64,000 nt of DNA from Burkholderia sp. GAS332 (GCA_900142905.1 FSRV01000002.1:3906001-3970000); one strand, 5' to 3'; shown: positions 1 to 9,894, counted from the first letter of the stretch. Notes: generated by a model from the sequence alone, not told the origin. Made by a program: numbers and translations.

Positions 1-2387
1 GGGCGGGCGCAACCACGCCCGCGCCGTGGATCAACGTGATCGCCAATCCTCATTTCGGCTTTCAGGTAGCGGCACAAGGCAGCGGCTATACGTGGGCCGA
101 AAACAGCCGCGAGAACCAGCTCACGCCGTGGTCGAACGATCCGGTCGAAGACCCGGCTGGCGAAGCCCTCTACGTGCGCGACGAAATGACCGGCGACTTG
201 TGGGGCGCCACCGCGCAGCCGATCCGCGACGGCGGGACTTACGTCGCGCGTCACGGATTCGGCTACAGCCGCTTCGAACACGAGGCGAATGGGATCGCAC
301 TCGATTTGCTGCAATACGTGCCGCTCGCCGACCCGCTGAAGATTTCCCGGCTGACGTTGCGCAATCTGTCCGGCGTGCCGCGCCGTCTGTCCGTGACGGC
401 GTGGATGGAATGGGTGCTTGGCACCTCGCGCGGCGCATCGGGGCCGTTCATCACGACGGAAATTGACCCGGTCACCGGCGCGATGCTGGCGCGCAATCCA
501 TGGAGCGTCGGGTTCGCGGGGCGCGTCGCGTTCGCCGACCTCGGCGGCCGGCAGACGGCATGGACGGCAGATCGCACCGAATTCCTCGGCCGCAGCGGCG
601 GCACTGCCGCGCCCGCCGCGCTGACCGGCAATGCGCCGCTGTCCGGCATGACAGGCGCAGGCCTCGATCCGTGCGCGGCGTTGCAAGGCGTCATCGAGCT
701 GGGCGTGGACGAGATTGTCGAGGTGGTGTCGTTCGTCGGGCAATGCGCGTCTGTCGACGAGGTGCGTGCGTTGATCGAGCGCTATCGCAAAGTCGATCTT
801 GACGCCGTGCTCGCCGAAGTGACGAACCATTGGCAGACCGTGCTCGGCGCGGTCCAGGTGAAGACGCCCGATCGCGCGATGGACCTGATGCTGAACGGCT
901 GGCTCCTGTATCAGACGCTCGCCTGCCGCGTCTGGGCGCGCTCGGCGTTCTATCAGGCGAGTGGCGCGTACGGGTTCCGCGATCAGTTGCAGGACGGCAT
1001 GGCGCTGACGCATGTGCAGCCCGACGAGACGCGGCGGCATTTGCTGCGCGCTGCGTCGCGACAATTCGTCGAAGGCGATTTTCAGCATTGGTGGTTGCCG
1101 CAGTCGGGACAAGGCGTGCGCACGCGGATTTCCGACGATCGCGTGTGGCTCGCGTTCGCGACCGCGACGTATATCGGCTGCGCGGGCGACGTCGCGATTC
1201 TTGACGAGATCGTGCCGTTCATCAGCGGGCCACTGCTACGTCCCGGCGAGCACGATGCGTTTTTCCAGCCGATGATCGCGGATCAATCGGCATCACTGTT
1301 CGAGCATTGCGCGCGCGGCCTGGATCAATGCATCGAACTGACCGGCGAGCACGGCTTGCCGCTGATCGGCACGGGCGACTGGAACGACGGCATGAATCGC
1401 GTCGGTGCGGACGGCAAGGGCGAAAGCGTCTGGCTCGGCTGGCTGCTGCTGCGGACCATCGCGTTGTTCGCCCCGCTGGCCGAACCGCGCGACAGTCAGC
1501 GCGCTGCACGCTGGCGCGCTCATGCGGCGTCGGTACGCGAGGCGCTTGAGCGCGAGGCGTGGGATGGTGAGTGGTATCGTCGCGCGACGTTCGACGACGG
1601 CACGTGGCTCGGCTCGAAGGACAGCGACGAGTGTCAGATTGATTCGATCGCGCAATCATGGGCCGTGCTGTCGGGCGCGGCTGATCCGGCGCGCGCCGCG
1701 CTGGCGCTGGCGTCACTGGACAAGCACCTGATCCGTCGTGGCGACGGTCTCGCTTTGCTGTTCACGCCGCCGTTCGATAAAACGGCTCACGATCCCGGCT
1801 ACATCAAGGGGTATCCGCCGGGTCTGCGTGAAAACGGCGGACAGTATAGTCACGCGGCAATGTGGGCGATCCTCGCGTTCGCGAAATTGGGTGATGGCGA
1901 CAAGGCCGCCGCGCTGTTTTCGCTGCTCAATCCGGTCAATCATGCGCGCACGCCGATGGACGTCGAGCGCTACAAGGTCGAGCCTTATGTGGTGGCCGCC
2001 GATGTCTATTCCGTGGCGCCCCATACCGGACGCGGTGGCTGGACCTGGTACACGGGGTCCGCTGGATGGATGTACCGCGCGGGTGTCGAAGGCATTCTCG
2101 GCATGTGTCGGGAGGGCGATTTCCTCGTGATCAAGCCGTGTATTCCGGACGCGTGGCCGGGGTTTGAGGCGACCGTCAATATGCATTCGACGCGGGTTGA
2201 AATCCGCGTCGACTCCGCAGCCGGGCATCGTTCGACGCAGGCCATGCTTAACGGCACGCGTATTGATTGCGAGGATGGACGCGTGCGTGTGCCGTTGGAT
2301 GCGGGGTCGCATAGTCTCCTCATTTCGCTTGGCCAGAGCGTGAAGGAGGATGTCGACCCCGAGCGCCGCTGTGAGCAAGGTGCTTAA
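1..2387 (+). CDS. Cyclic beta-1,2-glucan synthase-like GH94 protein, C-terminal part (5' cut by window)
   Basis: The frame is open from base 3 with no start, so the gene begins upstream; the GTG at 36 is an internal valine. The visible approximately 790 residues match the C-terminal glycoside phosphorylase (GH94/GT36) half of cyclic beta-1,2-glucan synthases (NdvB/ChvB type): an opening TPAPWINVIANPHFGF segment, SRENQLTPWSNDPV, the GDWNDGMNRVG segment near base 1373-1400 that belongs to the GH94 active site, and GYPPGLRENGGQYSHAAMW. In NdvB this domain adjusts glucan chain length during synthesis of periplasmic osmoregulatory cyclic glucans. Whether the N-terminal membrane glucosyltransferase is present cannot be seen. 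A stand-alone GH94 enzyme is the alternative. The next gene is convergent, 23 bases away. Confidence 0.85.
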   Translation, partial: AGATTPAPWINVIANPHFGFQVAAQGSGYTWAENSRENQLTPWSNDPVEDPAGEALYVRDEMTGDLWGATAQPIRDGGTYVARHGFGYSRFEHEANGIALDLLQYVPLADPLKISRLTLRNLSGVPRRLSVTAWMEWVLGTSRGASGPFITTEIDPVTGAMLARNPWSVGFAGRVAFADLGGRQTAWTADRTEFLGRSGGTAAPAALTGNAPLSGMTGAGLDPCAALQGVIELGVDEIVEVVSFVGQCASVDEVRALIERYRKVDLDAVLAEVTNHWQTVLGAVQVKTPDRAMDLMLNGWLLYQTLACRVWARSAFYQASGAYGFRDQLQDGMALTHVQPDETRRHLLRAASRQFVEGDFQHWWLPQSGQGVRTRISDDRVWLAFATATYIGCAGDVAILDEIVPFISGPLLRPGEHDAFFQPMIADQSASLFEHCARGLDQCIELTGEHGLPLIGTGDWNDGMNRVGADGKGESVWLGWLLLRTIALFAPLAEPRDSQRAARWRAHAASVREALEREAWDGEWYRRATFDDGTWLGSKDSDECQIDSIAQSWAVLSGAADPARAALALASLDKHLIRRGDGLALLFTPPFDKTAHDPGYIKGYPPGLRENGGQYSHAAMWAILAFAKLGDGDKAAALFSLLNPVNHARTPMDVERYKVEPYVVAADVYSVAPHTGRGGWTWYTGSAGWMYRAGVEGILGMCREGDFLVIKPCIPDAWPGFEATVNMHSTRVEIRVDSAAGHRSTQAMLNGTRIDCEDGRVRVPLDAGSHSLLISLGQSVKEDVDPERRCEQGA

Positions 2388-2410
2388 GCGACTGCGCCAG
2401 GCGCATCCCA

Positions 2411-3406
2411 CTACCTGGCCGCATCGCCCCATCGATATTCCTGGCTCACCTCATCGAGCTGCGCCTTAACCTGTGCATCGAGCACAAGCTCGGAAGCCGC
2501 CAGCGTATCGTTCAACTGCTCAGCGCGACTTGCGCCAATAATCGCCGACGTAATCAGCGGATTAGCCAACACCCACGCCAACGACACTCGAGTCAAAGAC
2601 TCGCCCGTCGGCGTGGCGATCGCCTTTAGTTTCTCGATCGTTTCGAACTCGCGCTGATGCCAGTACCGCTCCTGATACATGGCCCCGGCCTTCCCGACGG
2701 TTTCGGTGAATCGTCCGGACGTGGGCGCAGCATCCACTCGATGCTTACCCGTCAGCAAGCCACCCGCCAGTGGGTTATAAGGCATCACGGCTAACTGCTC
2801 TTCGGCCGCCAAAGGCAACAACTCCCGTTCGATCTGCCGGAACAACAGGTTATAGCGGGGCTGTACCGATACAAACCGCGCCACGCGCAACACATCAGCG
2901 CGACCCAGCGCCCGTGCCAAGCGATACGCCAGGAAATTCGACACGCCGATATAGCGCGCCTTCCCGGATCGGACGATGACGTCGAGTGCTTCGAGCGTCT
3001 CATCGAGCGGGGTGTTCGCGTCGTCGGAATGGAGCTGGTACAGGTCCACGTAGTCCGTGCCGAGCCGCCGCAGCGATGCGTCGATGGCATCCAGCAGATG
3101 TTTGCGCGACGCGCCTTGATCCCACGCTGACGGCCCCATCTTACCCACCGCCTTCGTGGCCAGAATGAAGCGGTCGCGTTTGCCCTTCAGCCACCGTCCG
3201 ATGATCTCTTCCGTGCGCCCGGCAATGTTTTCGCCGCCGCCGAGCGGATAAACGTTGGCGGTATCGATGAAGTTCACGCCGGCGTCCGCCGCCGTGTCGA
3301 GAATCCGCCGCGAAACATCTTCTTCAGTCTGCAGGCCAAAGGTCATCGTGCCGAGACACAGGCGCGAAACGGTCAGGCCGGTGCGGCCAAATTTGCGGTA
3401 TTGCAT
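2411..3406 (-). CDS. Aldo/keto reductase
   Basis: A 331-residue NAD(P)H-dependent oxidoreductase of the aldo/keto reductase superfamily, cytosolic, reducing an unidentified aldehyde or ketone. The family tetrad is visible: Asp48 and Tyr53 in FIDTANVY, Lys85 in ILATK and His126 in LYQLHSDD. The N-terminal YRKFGRTGLTVSRLCLGTM is typical of bacterial members related to YajO/YakC. The start at 3406 (MQYRKFG) is chosen because a GGAG lies seven bases upstream and the family begins here; the open frame continues to 3499 but that extension is unlike family members. It is convergent with the glucan synthase gene and faces away from the iron uptake genes. Substrate unknown. Confidence 0.9.
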   Translation of the reverse strand: MQYRKFGRTGLTVSRLCLGTMTFGLQTEEDVSRRILDTAADAGVNFIDTANVYPLGGGENIAGRTEEIIGRWLKGKRDRFILATKAVGKMGPSAWDQGASRKHLLDAIDASLRRLGTDYVDLYQLHSDDANTPLDETLEALDVIVRSGKARYIGVSNFLAYRLARALGRADVLRVARFVSVQPRYNLLFRQIERELLPLAAEEQLAVMPYNPLAGGLLTGKHRVDAAPTSGRFTETVGKAGAMYQERYWHQREFETIEKLKAIATPTGESLTRVSLAWVLANPLITSAIIGASRAEQLNDTLAASELVLDAQVKAQLDEVSQEYRWGDAAR

Positions 3407-3997
3407 GGTCAACTCCGAAGATGGACGGAACAGCTGCGGTAGGCGGTGTTGTAAAAAGGATAAACGGTGTGGCGATTTCGCGTTCGGCCGTCGGCACACG
3501 CAAGCGTGATGAGTCGTTAGTATTTAGAAAGCTTTCCGCGCCGCTCGACTGATTCGTGTGAATGCCACGTGCTTTCATCGCCGAGCTACGCCATCCGGGT
3601 CGGGTAGATGGACACTGCTCAGAGTTGAGAGAAGTTGATGAGTTGATCGAGGATGTAAATAGGCCCGTCTATTTGTCTAATCAATGCGTATGGCTACCAT
3701 GCATCGGGCTGTTTAACATTACAAATGCGTAATTTAATTCCGACTGCGGAGACTTGAAAATTACGTTATCCATACGTTCGTAAAAATTCGAAACAAATCC
3801 ATTACACCCAGTAACCTTCGGCGCGATTGCTGCGGTTTTATGCGTGTGGAATGATATCGATTCTCATTTAACCATCAGCCAGCCACCCCGTCGTCTTCGC
3901 GCCAAGCAGGAGACAGGCAGCCAGCCAATTGCGGTTTTGTCATTGATTCCGAGTCGAACGTGCGGATCTGGCAAGCGCACATCCGACGGGATTTCCC
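3407..3997. other. Intergenic region before the siderophore receptor
   Basis: About 590 bases separate the aldo/keto reductase start from the TonB receptor start. It is more AT-rich than its surroundings. The only clear element is the Fur-type operator at 3849-3869. A possible sigma-70 promoter for the receptor has TTGCTG at 3827-3832 and an AT-rich -10 candidate at about 3850-3857, overlapping the Fur box. No convincing gene is seen here; open frames are short and unlike known proteins. Confidence 0.5.
3849..3869 (+). promoter_or_regulatory. Fur box
   Basis: The stretch GAATGATATCGATTCTCATT resembles the Fur consensus. In the 7-1-7 form (TGATAAT-n-ATTATCA) bases 3852-3866 read TGATATC-G-ATTCTCA, 11 of 14 positions matching. 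It lies about 130 bases upstream of an iron-siderophore receptor, overlapping a candidate -10 element, which is where Fur represses. Derepression of the receptor and its two downstream partners under low iron is inferred. Confidence 0.7.
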
Positions 3998-6217
3998 ATG
4001 TTCAATCACACGCCGCTTGCGACTGCGTTAGCGCTAGCTTTTGCCGTTCCATTCGCCACGCCTGCCATCGCGCAGACCGCTCCGCAAACCACATCGCAGC
4101 CGTCGGCTCAAGACGCACCGGCCGCACCGGCTGCTCCGGCTGCACCGGCGACTACGGCGGCCGATAAGGCGACCTTGCCGACCATCGGCATCGCGGCGCA
4201 AGCGGACCACCAGGACTTCCAGGCAGAACGCTCGACGGTCGGCGCAAAGACGCCCACCGCATTGCGCGACATTCCGCAGACGGTGACGGTGATCAACAAG
4301 TCGCTGCTCGCCTCCCAAGGCGCCACGTCGTTTCAGGACGCGTTGCGCAATGCGCCGGGCGTGACCATCGGCGGGGCTGAAGGTGGTCAGATCGGCAACA
4401 ACATCAACTTGCGCGGCTTCACGGCGCAGAACGACATCTATCTGGATGGGTTTCGCGATCGCAACCAGTACTATCGCGATACCTTCGACCTCGAAGAACT
4501 CGAAGTGCTGTACGGTCCGTCGTCGATGTTGTTCGGCCGTGGCTCCACGGGCGGCGTGATCAACCAGGTCAGCAAGAAGGCGAACCTGCAAGACTCGGCG
4601 GAAGTCTCGACAACGGTGGGTACCGATGATCGCTATCGCAGCACCGTCGACGTGAACCATCAGTTGACGGATACCTCGGCGATTCGCCTGAATGCATTCG
4701 GCCAAAGCCTCGGTTCGACGCGCGACGAGATGAAGAACAAGGATTACGGCATTGCTCCAGAGGTGCGCTTCGGTATCGGCACGCCGACCGAAGTGACGAT
4801 ATCGGCGCTGATCCAGCACAACTACGACATGCCCGACTACGGCGTGCAGGCGTTGAACGGTCATCCCGCGCCTGTGCCGAAGAACACTTTCTACGGCCTG
4901 ACCTCCGACCGCACGATCCAGGATGTCCAGACCTTCACGGCCGGCATCAAGCACAAGTTCTCCGACGACCTCACGCTGCAAAACCAGACACAGTTCTCAC
5001 ACTCGCTGACCGATGCGCGCGAAACCGCGGCGCAATCGGTGCTGACGGGGCCGCTTGCGAGCAGCACCGCGCTGACCAACGGTAATTACACGACGTTGTC
5101 GCCGTCGCAACTGTTCATCAAGTTGCAAAGCCACGACCGTGTGATCGAGAACCACGCGCTGTACAACGACACGACGCTCGAATACAAATTCAACACCGGT
5201 CCGATCAAGCACGACCTGATCGCCGGCGTCGAACTCGATCACGACAGCTATTCGAACCAGGCCTACACGCGCAACAACTTGCCGATCCTCTCGATGGTGG
5301 ATCCGGCGTATCTGTCGACGCCAGCAGGCGTGACCACGACGGTCGGCAACAACGCCAATTCCGGCTCGAATGAAATCGCCGGCTACGTCAATGACACGAT
5401 GTCGCTCGGCCAGCACTGGAAGGTGATCGGCGGCCTGCGCTGGGATCGCTTTCAGGCGCAGATCCACAACACGATCAGCCTGCCGGGCTACGCGAGTCAG
5501 ACCAACTTCTTCACCAGCGTGCGCGCCGGGGTGATTTACCAGCCGGACGACTGGCAGTCGTACTACGTGTCGTATGGCACGTCGTTCGATCCGTCGCTCG
5601 AAGCCTTGACGGTGACCAACCTGACGCAGAACCTTGCGCCGGAGACGACCAAGTCGTATGAAGTCGGCAGCAAGTGGGATCTGTTGGGCGGCAATTTGTC
5701 GGTGACGTCCGCCTTCTTCCACGAGGAGATGAACAACGCCCGCACGCAAGTTTCGCCGACCGAATATGAACTCGACGGCGACGTCCGCGTCGAGGGATTC
5801 CAGGCGGGCGTGACTGGGCATATCACGGACAAGTTGCAGATTTTTGGCGGCTACACGTACATGGACGCCATCGTCCTGAAGGCGCTCGACGGAACGCAAG
5901 GGCACGTGCCGGCCAACACGCCGCGCAACACACTGACGCTCTGGAGCACTTACGCGATCACGCCGCACTGGGAAATCGGCGGTGGCCCGACCTATATGTC
6001 GCCGCGCTACGCGTCGAATACGAATTACGTGCAGGTCCCGGGTTACACCCGCTGGGATGCGACCGCGGCCTATCACGCGAAGAAGTACGACGTTCGGCTG
6101 AATCTGCTGAACCTGACCAACAAGATGTACTACGACGCGCTCATCCAGTCGGATGGTGGCCGTTCCGTGCCGGGTATCGGACGCACGCTGCTGGCGACGC
6201 TCGACTACCGGTTCTGA
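3998..6217 (+). CDS. TonB-dependent siderophore receptor, Fiu/catecholate type
   Basis: A 739-residue outer-membrane receptor that imports ferric siderophore with energy from TonB-ExbBD. A signal peptide ends near residue 25 (ATPAIAQ), followed by an Ala/Pro-rich linker, then the plug (about 80-190) with LRDIPQTVTVINKSLL, NNINLRGF and EVLYGPSSMLFGRGSTGGVIN, and a beta barrel ending in the terminal aromatic of LDYRF. Its similarity to catecholate receptors such as Fiu and the PiuC-type gene that follows favour a catecholate or degraded catecholate ligand. It leads a three-gene iron unit with a Fur box upstream. The exact siderophore cannot be told. Confidence 0.92.
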   Translation: MFNHTPLATALALAFAVPFATPAIAQTAPQTTSQPSAQDAPAAPAAPAAPATTAADKATLPTIGIAAQADHQDFQAERSTVGAKTPTALRDIPQTVTVINKSLLASQGATSFQDALRNAPGVTIGGAEGGQIGNNINLRGFTAQNDIYLDGFRDRNQYYRDTFDLEELEVLYGPSSMLFGRGSTGGVINQVSKKANLQDSAEVSTTVGTDDRYRSTVDVNHQLTDTSAIRLNAFGQSLGSTRDEMKNKDYGIAPEVRFGIGTPTEVTISALIQHNYDMPDYGVQALNGHPAPVPKNTFYGLTSDRTIQDVQTFTAGIKHKFSDDLTLQNQTQFSHSLTDARETAAQSVLTGPLASSTALTNGNYTTLSPSQLFIKLQSHDRVIENHALYNDTTLEYKFNTGPIKHDLIAGVELDHDSYSNQAYTRNNLPILSMVDPAYLSTPAGVTTTVGNNANSGSNEIAGYVNDTMSLGQHWKVIGGLRWDRFQAQIHNTISLPGYASQTNFFTSVRAGVIYQPDDWQSYYVSYGTSFDPSLEALTVTNLTQNLAPETTKSYEVGSKWDLLGGNLSVTSAFFHEEMNNARTQVSPTEYELDGDVRVEGFQAGVTGHITDKLQIFGGYTYMDAIVLKALDGTQGHVPANTPRNTLTLWSTYAITPHWEIGGGPTYMSPRYASNTNYVQVPGYTRWDATAAYHAKKYDVRLNLLNLTNKMYYDALIQSDGGRSVPGIGRTLLATLDYRF

Positions 6218-6294
6218 TACGTGCCTCATTGAACCGGTAGGCTTGCCGCTCTCGCAAACGGCAGGCCGACTCAACGAGGCCAAGGAAACTCAAG

Positions 6295-6978
6295 ATGCTG
6301 CTGCACATTCCGAATGTACTGAACGCCGAGCAATTACGCTTTGTGCGCGAGCGGCTCGATAGCGCCGGCGACGCATGGGTCGACGGCCGCGCGACCGCTG
6401 GCTATCAGGGCGCGCCCGTCAAACGCAATCAGCAGATCGCTGAGCATTCACCGCTCGCGCGTGAACTTGGCGATGTGATTCTTGCGTCGATCGAGCGCAA
6501 CCCGCTGTTCATCAGCGCGGCATTGCCGAACCAGGTGTATCCGCCGCTCTTCAATCGTTACGAAGGCGGCATGCAATTCGGCAGCCATGTGGACGGTGCC
6601 GTGCGGGTGCTTCCCAACGGCGTGAAGCTGCGCACGGACGTGTCGGTGACGCTGTTCCTCTCCGAACCCGGCGAATACGACGGCGGCGAACTCGTTGTCG
6701 AAGACACCTACGGCGTGCAGCAGGTCAAGCTGCCGGCGGGCGACATGATCGTGTATCCGGCCACCAGTCTGCATCAGGTTACGCCGGTCACGCGGGGTGC
6801 GCGCCTTGCCAGCTTCTTCTGGGTGCAAAGCCTCGTGCGCAGCGACACACAGCGTGCCTTGCTATTTGATATGGACACGGCAATTCAACGTCTGAACGCC
6901 ACGCAGGCTGACGATGCCGCGCGCCGTAGCCTGGTCGGCTGCTATCACAACTTGTTGCGTACCTGGAGTGAAACGTGA
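6295..6978 (+). CDS. Fe(II)/2-oxoglutarate-dependent hydroxylase, PiuC/YbiX family
   Basis: A 227-residue member of the PKHD-type hydroxylase family (PiuC, YbiX). The iron ligands are visible as His98 and Asp100 in GSHVDG and His160 in TSLHQVTPV; Arg170 (GARLASFFW) would bind 2-oxoglutarate. Family members are Fur-regulated and encoded beside catecholate receptors; their real substrate is not firmly established, though siderophore modification has been suggested. An AAGGAAAC ribosome binding site precedes ATG 6295. It follows the receptor by 77 bases and overlaps the PepSY gene by four bases, so the three are probably co-transcribed. Confidence 0.92.
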   Translation: MLLHIPNVLNAEQLRFVRERLDSAGDAWVDGRATAGYQGAPVKRNQQIAEHSPLARELGDVILASIERNPLFISAALPNQVYPPLFNRYEGGMQFGSHVDGAVRVLPNGVKLRTDVSVTLFLSEPGEYDGGELVVEDTYGVQQVKLPAGDMIVYPATSLHQVTPVTRGARLASFFWVQSLVRSDTQRALLFDMDTAIQRLNATQADDAARRSLVGCYHNLLRTWSET

Positions 6979-7697
6979 GCGTGCCTGAGGTCATTGAATT
7001 CCAACCGGTTGTGGCCATTGACGCCGCGGCGAGCGAAACGCAGCGGTTCGACCGCGGTGAACTGAAAGCACGGCAGCAGCGCTCGCGCCGCGCGACCTTC
7101 GTCAAATGGCTGCGCAAAGTGCATGGCTGGATCGGTTTGTGGGGCGCGGCGCTGGGGTTGCTGTTTGGCACTACGGGCTTTCTGCTGAACCATCGTGGCG
7201 GTCCGCTGAGAGTGTCGACCGGTGAGCCGCAGGTGTCGGTTGTGCAGGTGCCGTTGCCGCAACCGGCGCCGCAAACACCGCACGAACTCGGCAAGTGGCT
7301 CAAGCAGGAACTGAAACTGGCCGGCAGCCCGGGACGCGCGCAGAAAGAGCCCGCGCATCCGGTCGCGTGGGGTGAACGCAGCATGATTCAGCCTGAGCAC
7401 TGGCAGCTCAGCTTCGCGTCGCCGCACGAAAACACGTCCGCTGAGTATTGGGTCGGCAACGATTACGTGACGGTCAAGCGCAGCGAGAATTCGTTTCTCG
7501 CGACGCTCACGAATTTGCACAAGGGCGTCGGCTTGAGCGTCGGTTGGGTGCTGCTGATCGATACCCTGGCGGGCAGCATCATTCTGCTGTCGCTCACAGG
7601 CGTCCTGCTTTGGACCGAGTTGAACAAACGCAAAACCATCGGCGTGGTGTTGGTGCTGGGGTCGATCATCGCCGCTGTGTGCGTGGGGCTGATTTAA
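6975..7697 (+). CDS. PepSY-associated transmembrane protein
   Basis: A 240-residue inner-membrane protein starting at GTG inside a GTGA overlap with the hydroxylase stop. It has a transmembrane helix after [14 protein letters not shown], a periplasmic PepSY-like section, a second helix at [19 protein letters not shown] and a third at the C-terminus. PepSY_TM proteins linked to iron receptors (PiuB/FsrB-like) are thought to serve as ferrisiderophore reductases or membrane accessories; this copy is shorter than the four-helix PiuB proteins. Role in iron release is inferred from context only. Confidence 0.85.
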   Translation: MSVPEVIEFQPVVAIDAAASETQRFDRGELKARQQRSRRATFVKWLRKVHGWIGLWGAALGLLFGTTGFLLNHRGGPLRVSTGEPQVSVVQVPLPQPAPQTPHELGKWLKQELKLAGSPGRAQKEPAHPVAWGERSMIQPEHWQLSFASPHENTSAEYWVGNDYVTVKRSENSFLATLTNLHKGVGLSVGWVLLIDTLAGSIILLSLTGVLLWTELNKRKTIGVVLVLGSIIAAVCVGLI

Positions 7698-7920
7698 AGA
7701 ACGCGGCGGCCGAGGCGCATTCGAAGCGGCGCCCGCCGCGCAAGGCGACGCCTACGCCCGGCGCAACCCGGACATCACGCCGGGCCAGTACGTGATGCGC
7801 GGGGTCACGGATGCCGGCTCGCAGGCCCGGCGCCCTGCACGCCCGCCAGCGAGAAAGCGGGCGCTCGCGCTAGAATCGTCGCAGACCGCCAAAACCGTTG
7901 GCCCTGCCGGAATTCTGCCG

Positions 7921-8610
7921 ATGACCCCATCCCCCAATCAGGTCGACGCCGCGCTGATGTCGCGGCGTTCGATCCGCGCCTTTCTGCCTACTCCCATTGC
8001 GCGCGCCGATATCGAAGCGATTCTCGAAGCGGCCAGCCGCGCGCCGTCGGGCACCAATACCCAGCCGTGGAAAGTGTATGTGGTGACGGGCAAGTCGCTC
8101 GTGCGCCTGTCGCAGGCTTTGGTCGCCGCCTACAACGACCCTCAGCGCGATTCGCTCTATCAGGAAGAGTATCGCTACTACCCGCATCAATGGGTGTCGC
8201 CGTACATCGACCGCCGCCGCAAGATCGGCTGGGATCTGTACGGCCTGCTGGGCATCGAAAAGGGCGACAAGGCACGCATGCATGAGCAGCATGCGCAGAA
8301 CTACCGGTTCTTCGGCGCGCCGGTCGGCCTGTTCTTCACGATCGAGCGGGTGATGGAGCGCGGCAGCTGGCTCGACTACGGCATGTTCCTGCAAGCGATC
8401 ATGACGGCGGCGCGCGGGCGCGGTCTCGATACCTGTCCGCAGGCCGCCTTTACGCCGTTTCATCGGGTGATCGCCGAGCATCTCGGCCTGCCGGCCGAAG
8501 AGCAATTGGTGTGCGGCATGTCGCTCGGTTTCGCCGACGAAAGCGCGCTCGTCAATACGCTACGCACCCATCGCGAACCGGTTGAACAGTTCACGCGATT
8601 CCTCGATTGA
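7921..8610 (+). CDS. Nitroreductase family oxidoreductase
   Basis: A 229-residue FMN-dependent nitroreductase. The N-terminal SRRSIRAFLPTPI and EAASRAPSGTNTQPWKVYVVTG are the FMN-binding signature of this fold. Such enzymes reduce nitro groups, quinones or enones with NAD(P)H; the natural substrate is not evident. ATG 7921 is preferred because family homology begins there; the frame stays open far upstream (from about 7693) without recognisable family sequence, and the ribosome binding site is weak, so the start is tentative. It overlaps the longest open frame of the HiPIP gene by four bases but the likely HiPIP start is 30 bases downstream. Confidence 0.85.
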   Translation: MTPSPNQVDAALMSRRSIRAFLPTPIARADIEAILEAASRAPSGTNTQPWKVYVVTGKSLVRLSQALVAAYNDPQRDSLYQEEYRYYPHQWVSPYIDRRRKIGWDLYGLLGIEKGDKARMHEQHAQNYRFFGAPVGLFFTIERVMERGSWLDYGMFLQAIMTAARGRGLDTCPQAAFTPFHRVIAEHLGLPAEEQLVCGMSLGFADESALVNTLRTHREPVEQFTRFLD

Positions 8611-8639
8611 CGGGCATCCCCACCTCCCATCGGACCAAG

Positions 8640-8951
8640 ATGAAAACATCACGCCGCCATTTTCTGATGCTGGGTGTGGGCGTGAGCTCATCGCTCATGC
8701 TGTCCCGCGTCGCGTTCGCTGACACCGCGAACACACTGAGCGAAGCCGATCCGAAGGCGCAAGCCGTCGGCTATAAGGAGGACGCATCCAAGGTCGACAA
8801 GGCGAAATTCCCTGGCTACGCCGCTGGACAAACCTGCGCCAACTGTTCGCTATTCCAGGGTAAAACCACCGACGCCTACGGTGGCTGCACGCTGTTCGGT
8901 GACAAGCAGGTCGCCGCGCGCGGCTGGTGCAGTTCGTATTCGAATATGTGA
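8640..8951 (+). CDS. High-potential iron-sulfur protein (HiPIP)
   Basis: A 103-residue periplasmic electron carrier. The Tat-type signal SRRHFLM sits at residues 5-10, with cleavage probably after AFA near residue 27. Four cysteines that would hold the 4Fe-4S cluster are at 66, 69, 83 and 97 (CANC, GGC, GWC), with the usual HiPIP spacing. HiPIPs ferry single electrons at high potential; the redox partner is not evident. ATG 8640 is chosen because the twin-arginine signal starts there; the upstream extension to 8607 looks non-native. It follows the nitroreductase by 29 bases and may share its transcript. Confidence 0.92.
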   Translation: MKTSRRHFLMLGVGVSSSLMLSRVAFADTANTLSEADPKAQAVGYKEDASKVDKAKFPGYAAGQTCANCSLFQGKTTDAYGGCTLFGDKQVAARGWCSSYSNM

Positions 8952-9002
8952 CCGCGCAAGCGGCCCGCGCGCCGGTATGTGTGATTTGAGAACGCCTTGG
9001 CC

Positions 9003-9389
9003 TTAGTTCAAAGCGCTCAGTACGAGGTTATGCGAATGGCCGATCCATATCGCCGCGTCGCGGTGGTCGCGCAAGGCGTCGCCCGTATTCGGGTGCAGAA
9101 AAATATCGAGCGCGCCGTGATTCAGCGTGAGCCAGGCGACGAGTTCGGCGAACTGCGCCGGCGCGAAGGCGAGCTGATACGACCACATCGGATGCGGCCC
9201 GACCGGGCGTTCGTGAAAGCGGCCCAATTGCAGTTTGCCGTTCCAGTGCGCTTCGATTTGCTCGCGAAAGGTCCACGCTGTGTCGCGGCTGCCTGAATCG
9301 AAGTAAACGTGGGCGTGCCAGCTCTCGATGGCTGAGGTGTCGCGAAGGGTCATAGCAGGGTCTATTGCGGTTCCGTTTTGATCAGACAT
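9003..9389 (-). CDS. DOPA 4,5-dioxygenase family protein
   Basis: A 128-residue protein of the small DOPA 4,5-dioxygenase/YcgM-like ring-cleavage family. Characteristic segments are WHAHVYFD near the N-terminus, GPHPMWSYQLAF in the middle and LDIFLHPNTGDALRDHRDAAIWIG near the end, supplying the conserved histidines. Plant and fungal relatives cleave DOPA for pigment synthesis; the role of bacterial homologues is unclear. An internal ATG at 9353 is another possible start. Its start codon touches the stop of a truncated acetyltransferase frame (9390-9569), so the two once formed an operon. Confidence 0.85.
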   Translation of the reverse strand: MSDQNGTAIDPAMTLRDTSAIESWHAHVYFDSGSRDTAWTFREQIEAHWNGKLQLGRFHERPVGPHPMWSYQLAFAPAQFAELVAWLTLNHGALDIFLHPNTGDALRDHRDAAIWIGHSHNLVLSALN

Positions 9390-9569
9390 TCATTCTGCTT
9401 GAATTTCTGCCGACGCGTGCGGCGCGCGTCTCATGTGAAACTCCTTTTCATCTTCGCCGATGATCTCGAATCCGAGGCGGTCGTACAGGCGCTTCGCGGG
9501 ATTGCCTTTGAGCACCTTGAGCATGACCGGCAACGCGTCGGCCTGCGCGGCGGTAGGTGTTACGCGCAT
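9390..9569 (-). pseudogene. GNAT acetyltransferase remnant (C-terminal end only)
   Basis: On the minus strand a short frame ends with NPAKRLYDRLGFEIIGEDE and HMRRA, the typical last strand and helix of a GNAT acetyltransferase. The frame runs back only to a stop just before the ATG at 9569, giving about 59 codons, so the acetyl-CoA binding core is absent. No matching N-terminal part could be found in the next bases on any frame. It is best read as a 5'-deleted gene. Its TGA directly abuts the ATG of the dioxygenase-like gene. Confidence 0.7.
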
Positions 9570-9894
9570 TTCACATCAGATGAAATAGGCACGTTACACC
9601 GATTCAGCAAACTGGCCTGCCAATCCCCCTCGTTTCGCGCAATTGCATTCAGGCGTGCTCACATAAACTGTTTTCCATGGAGCGACAAGTCACCGAGCCC
9701 ATCGACGCGGTCTTCCCCCCGCGTTGTTTTGAACCGTACCGTTGATGGCAGTTTGCCGCGGTTGTCTAACGCGGCAGGGCAGTAAAGCAGTAGGAAGTCG
9801 AAGCAATGGAAACAACGCGCAATCGAGGTATCAATGCGCGCGAATCAGCAGGGGGTTGCAGCGAGGCGATGTTGAAGGCGAAGGACCGCGCTGT

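Noticed and set aside
4997..6283. 428-codon open frame opposite the TonB receptor
   Set aside because: Arg/Val-rich shadow of a well-supported receptor gene with no family resemblance and no ribosome binding site.
7698..7920. Open frame continuing upstream of the nitroreductase
   Set aside because: No family similarity and no start before 7792; treated as intergenic. A remnant coding piece cannot be excluded.
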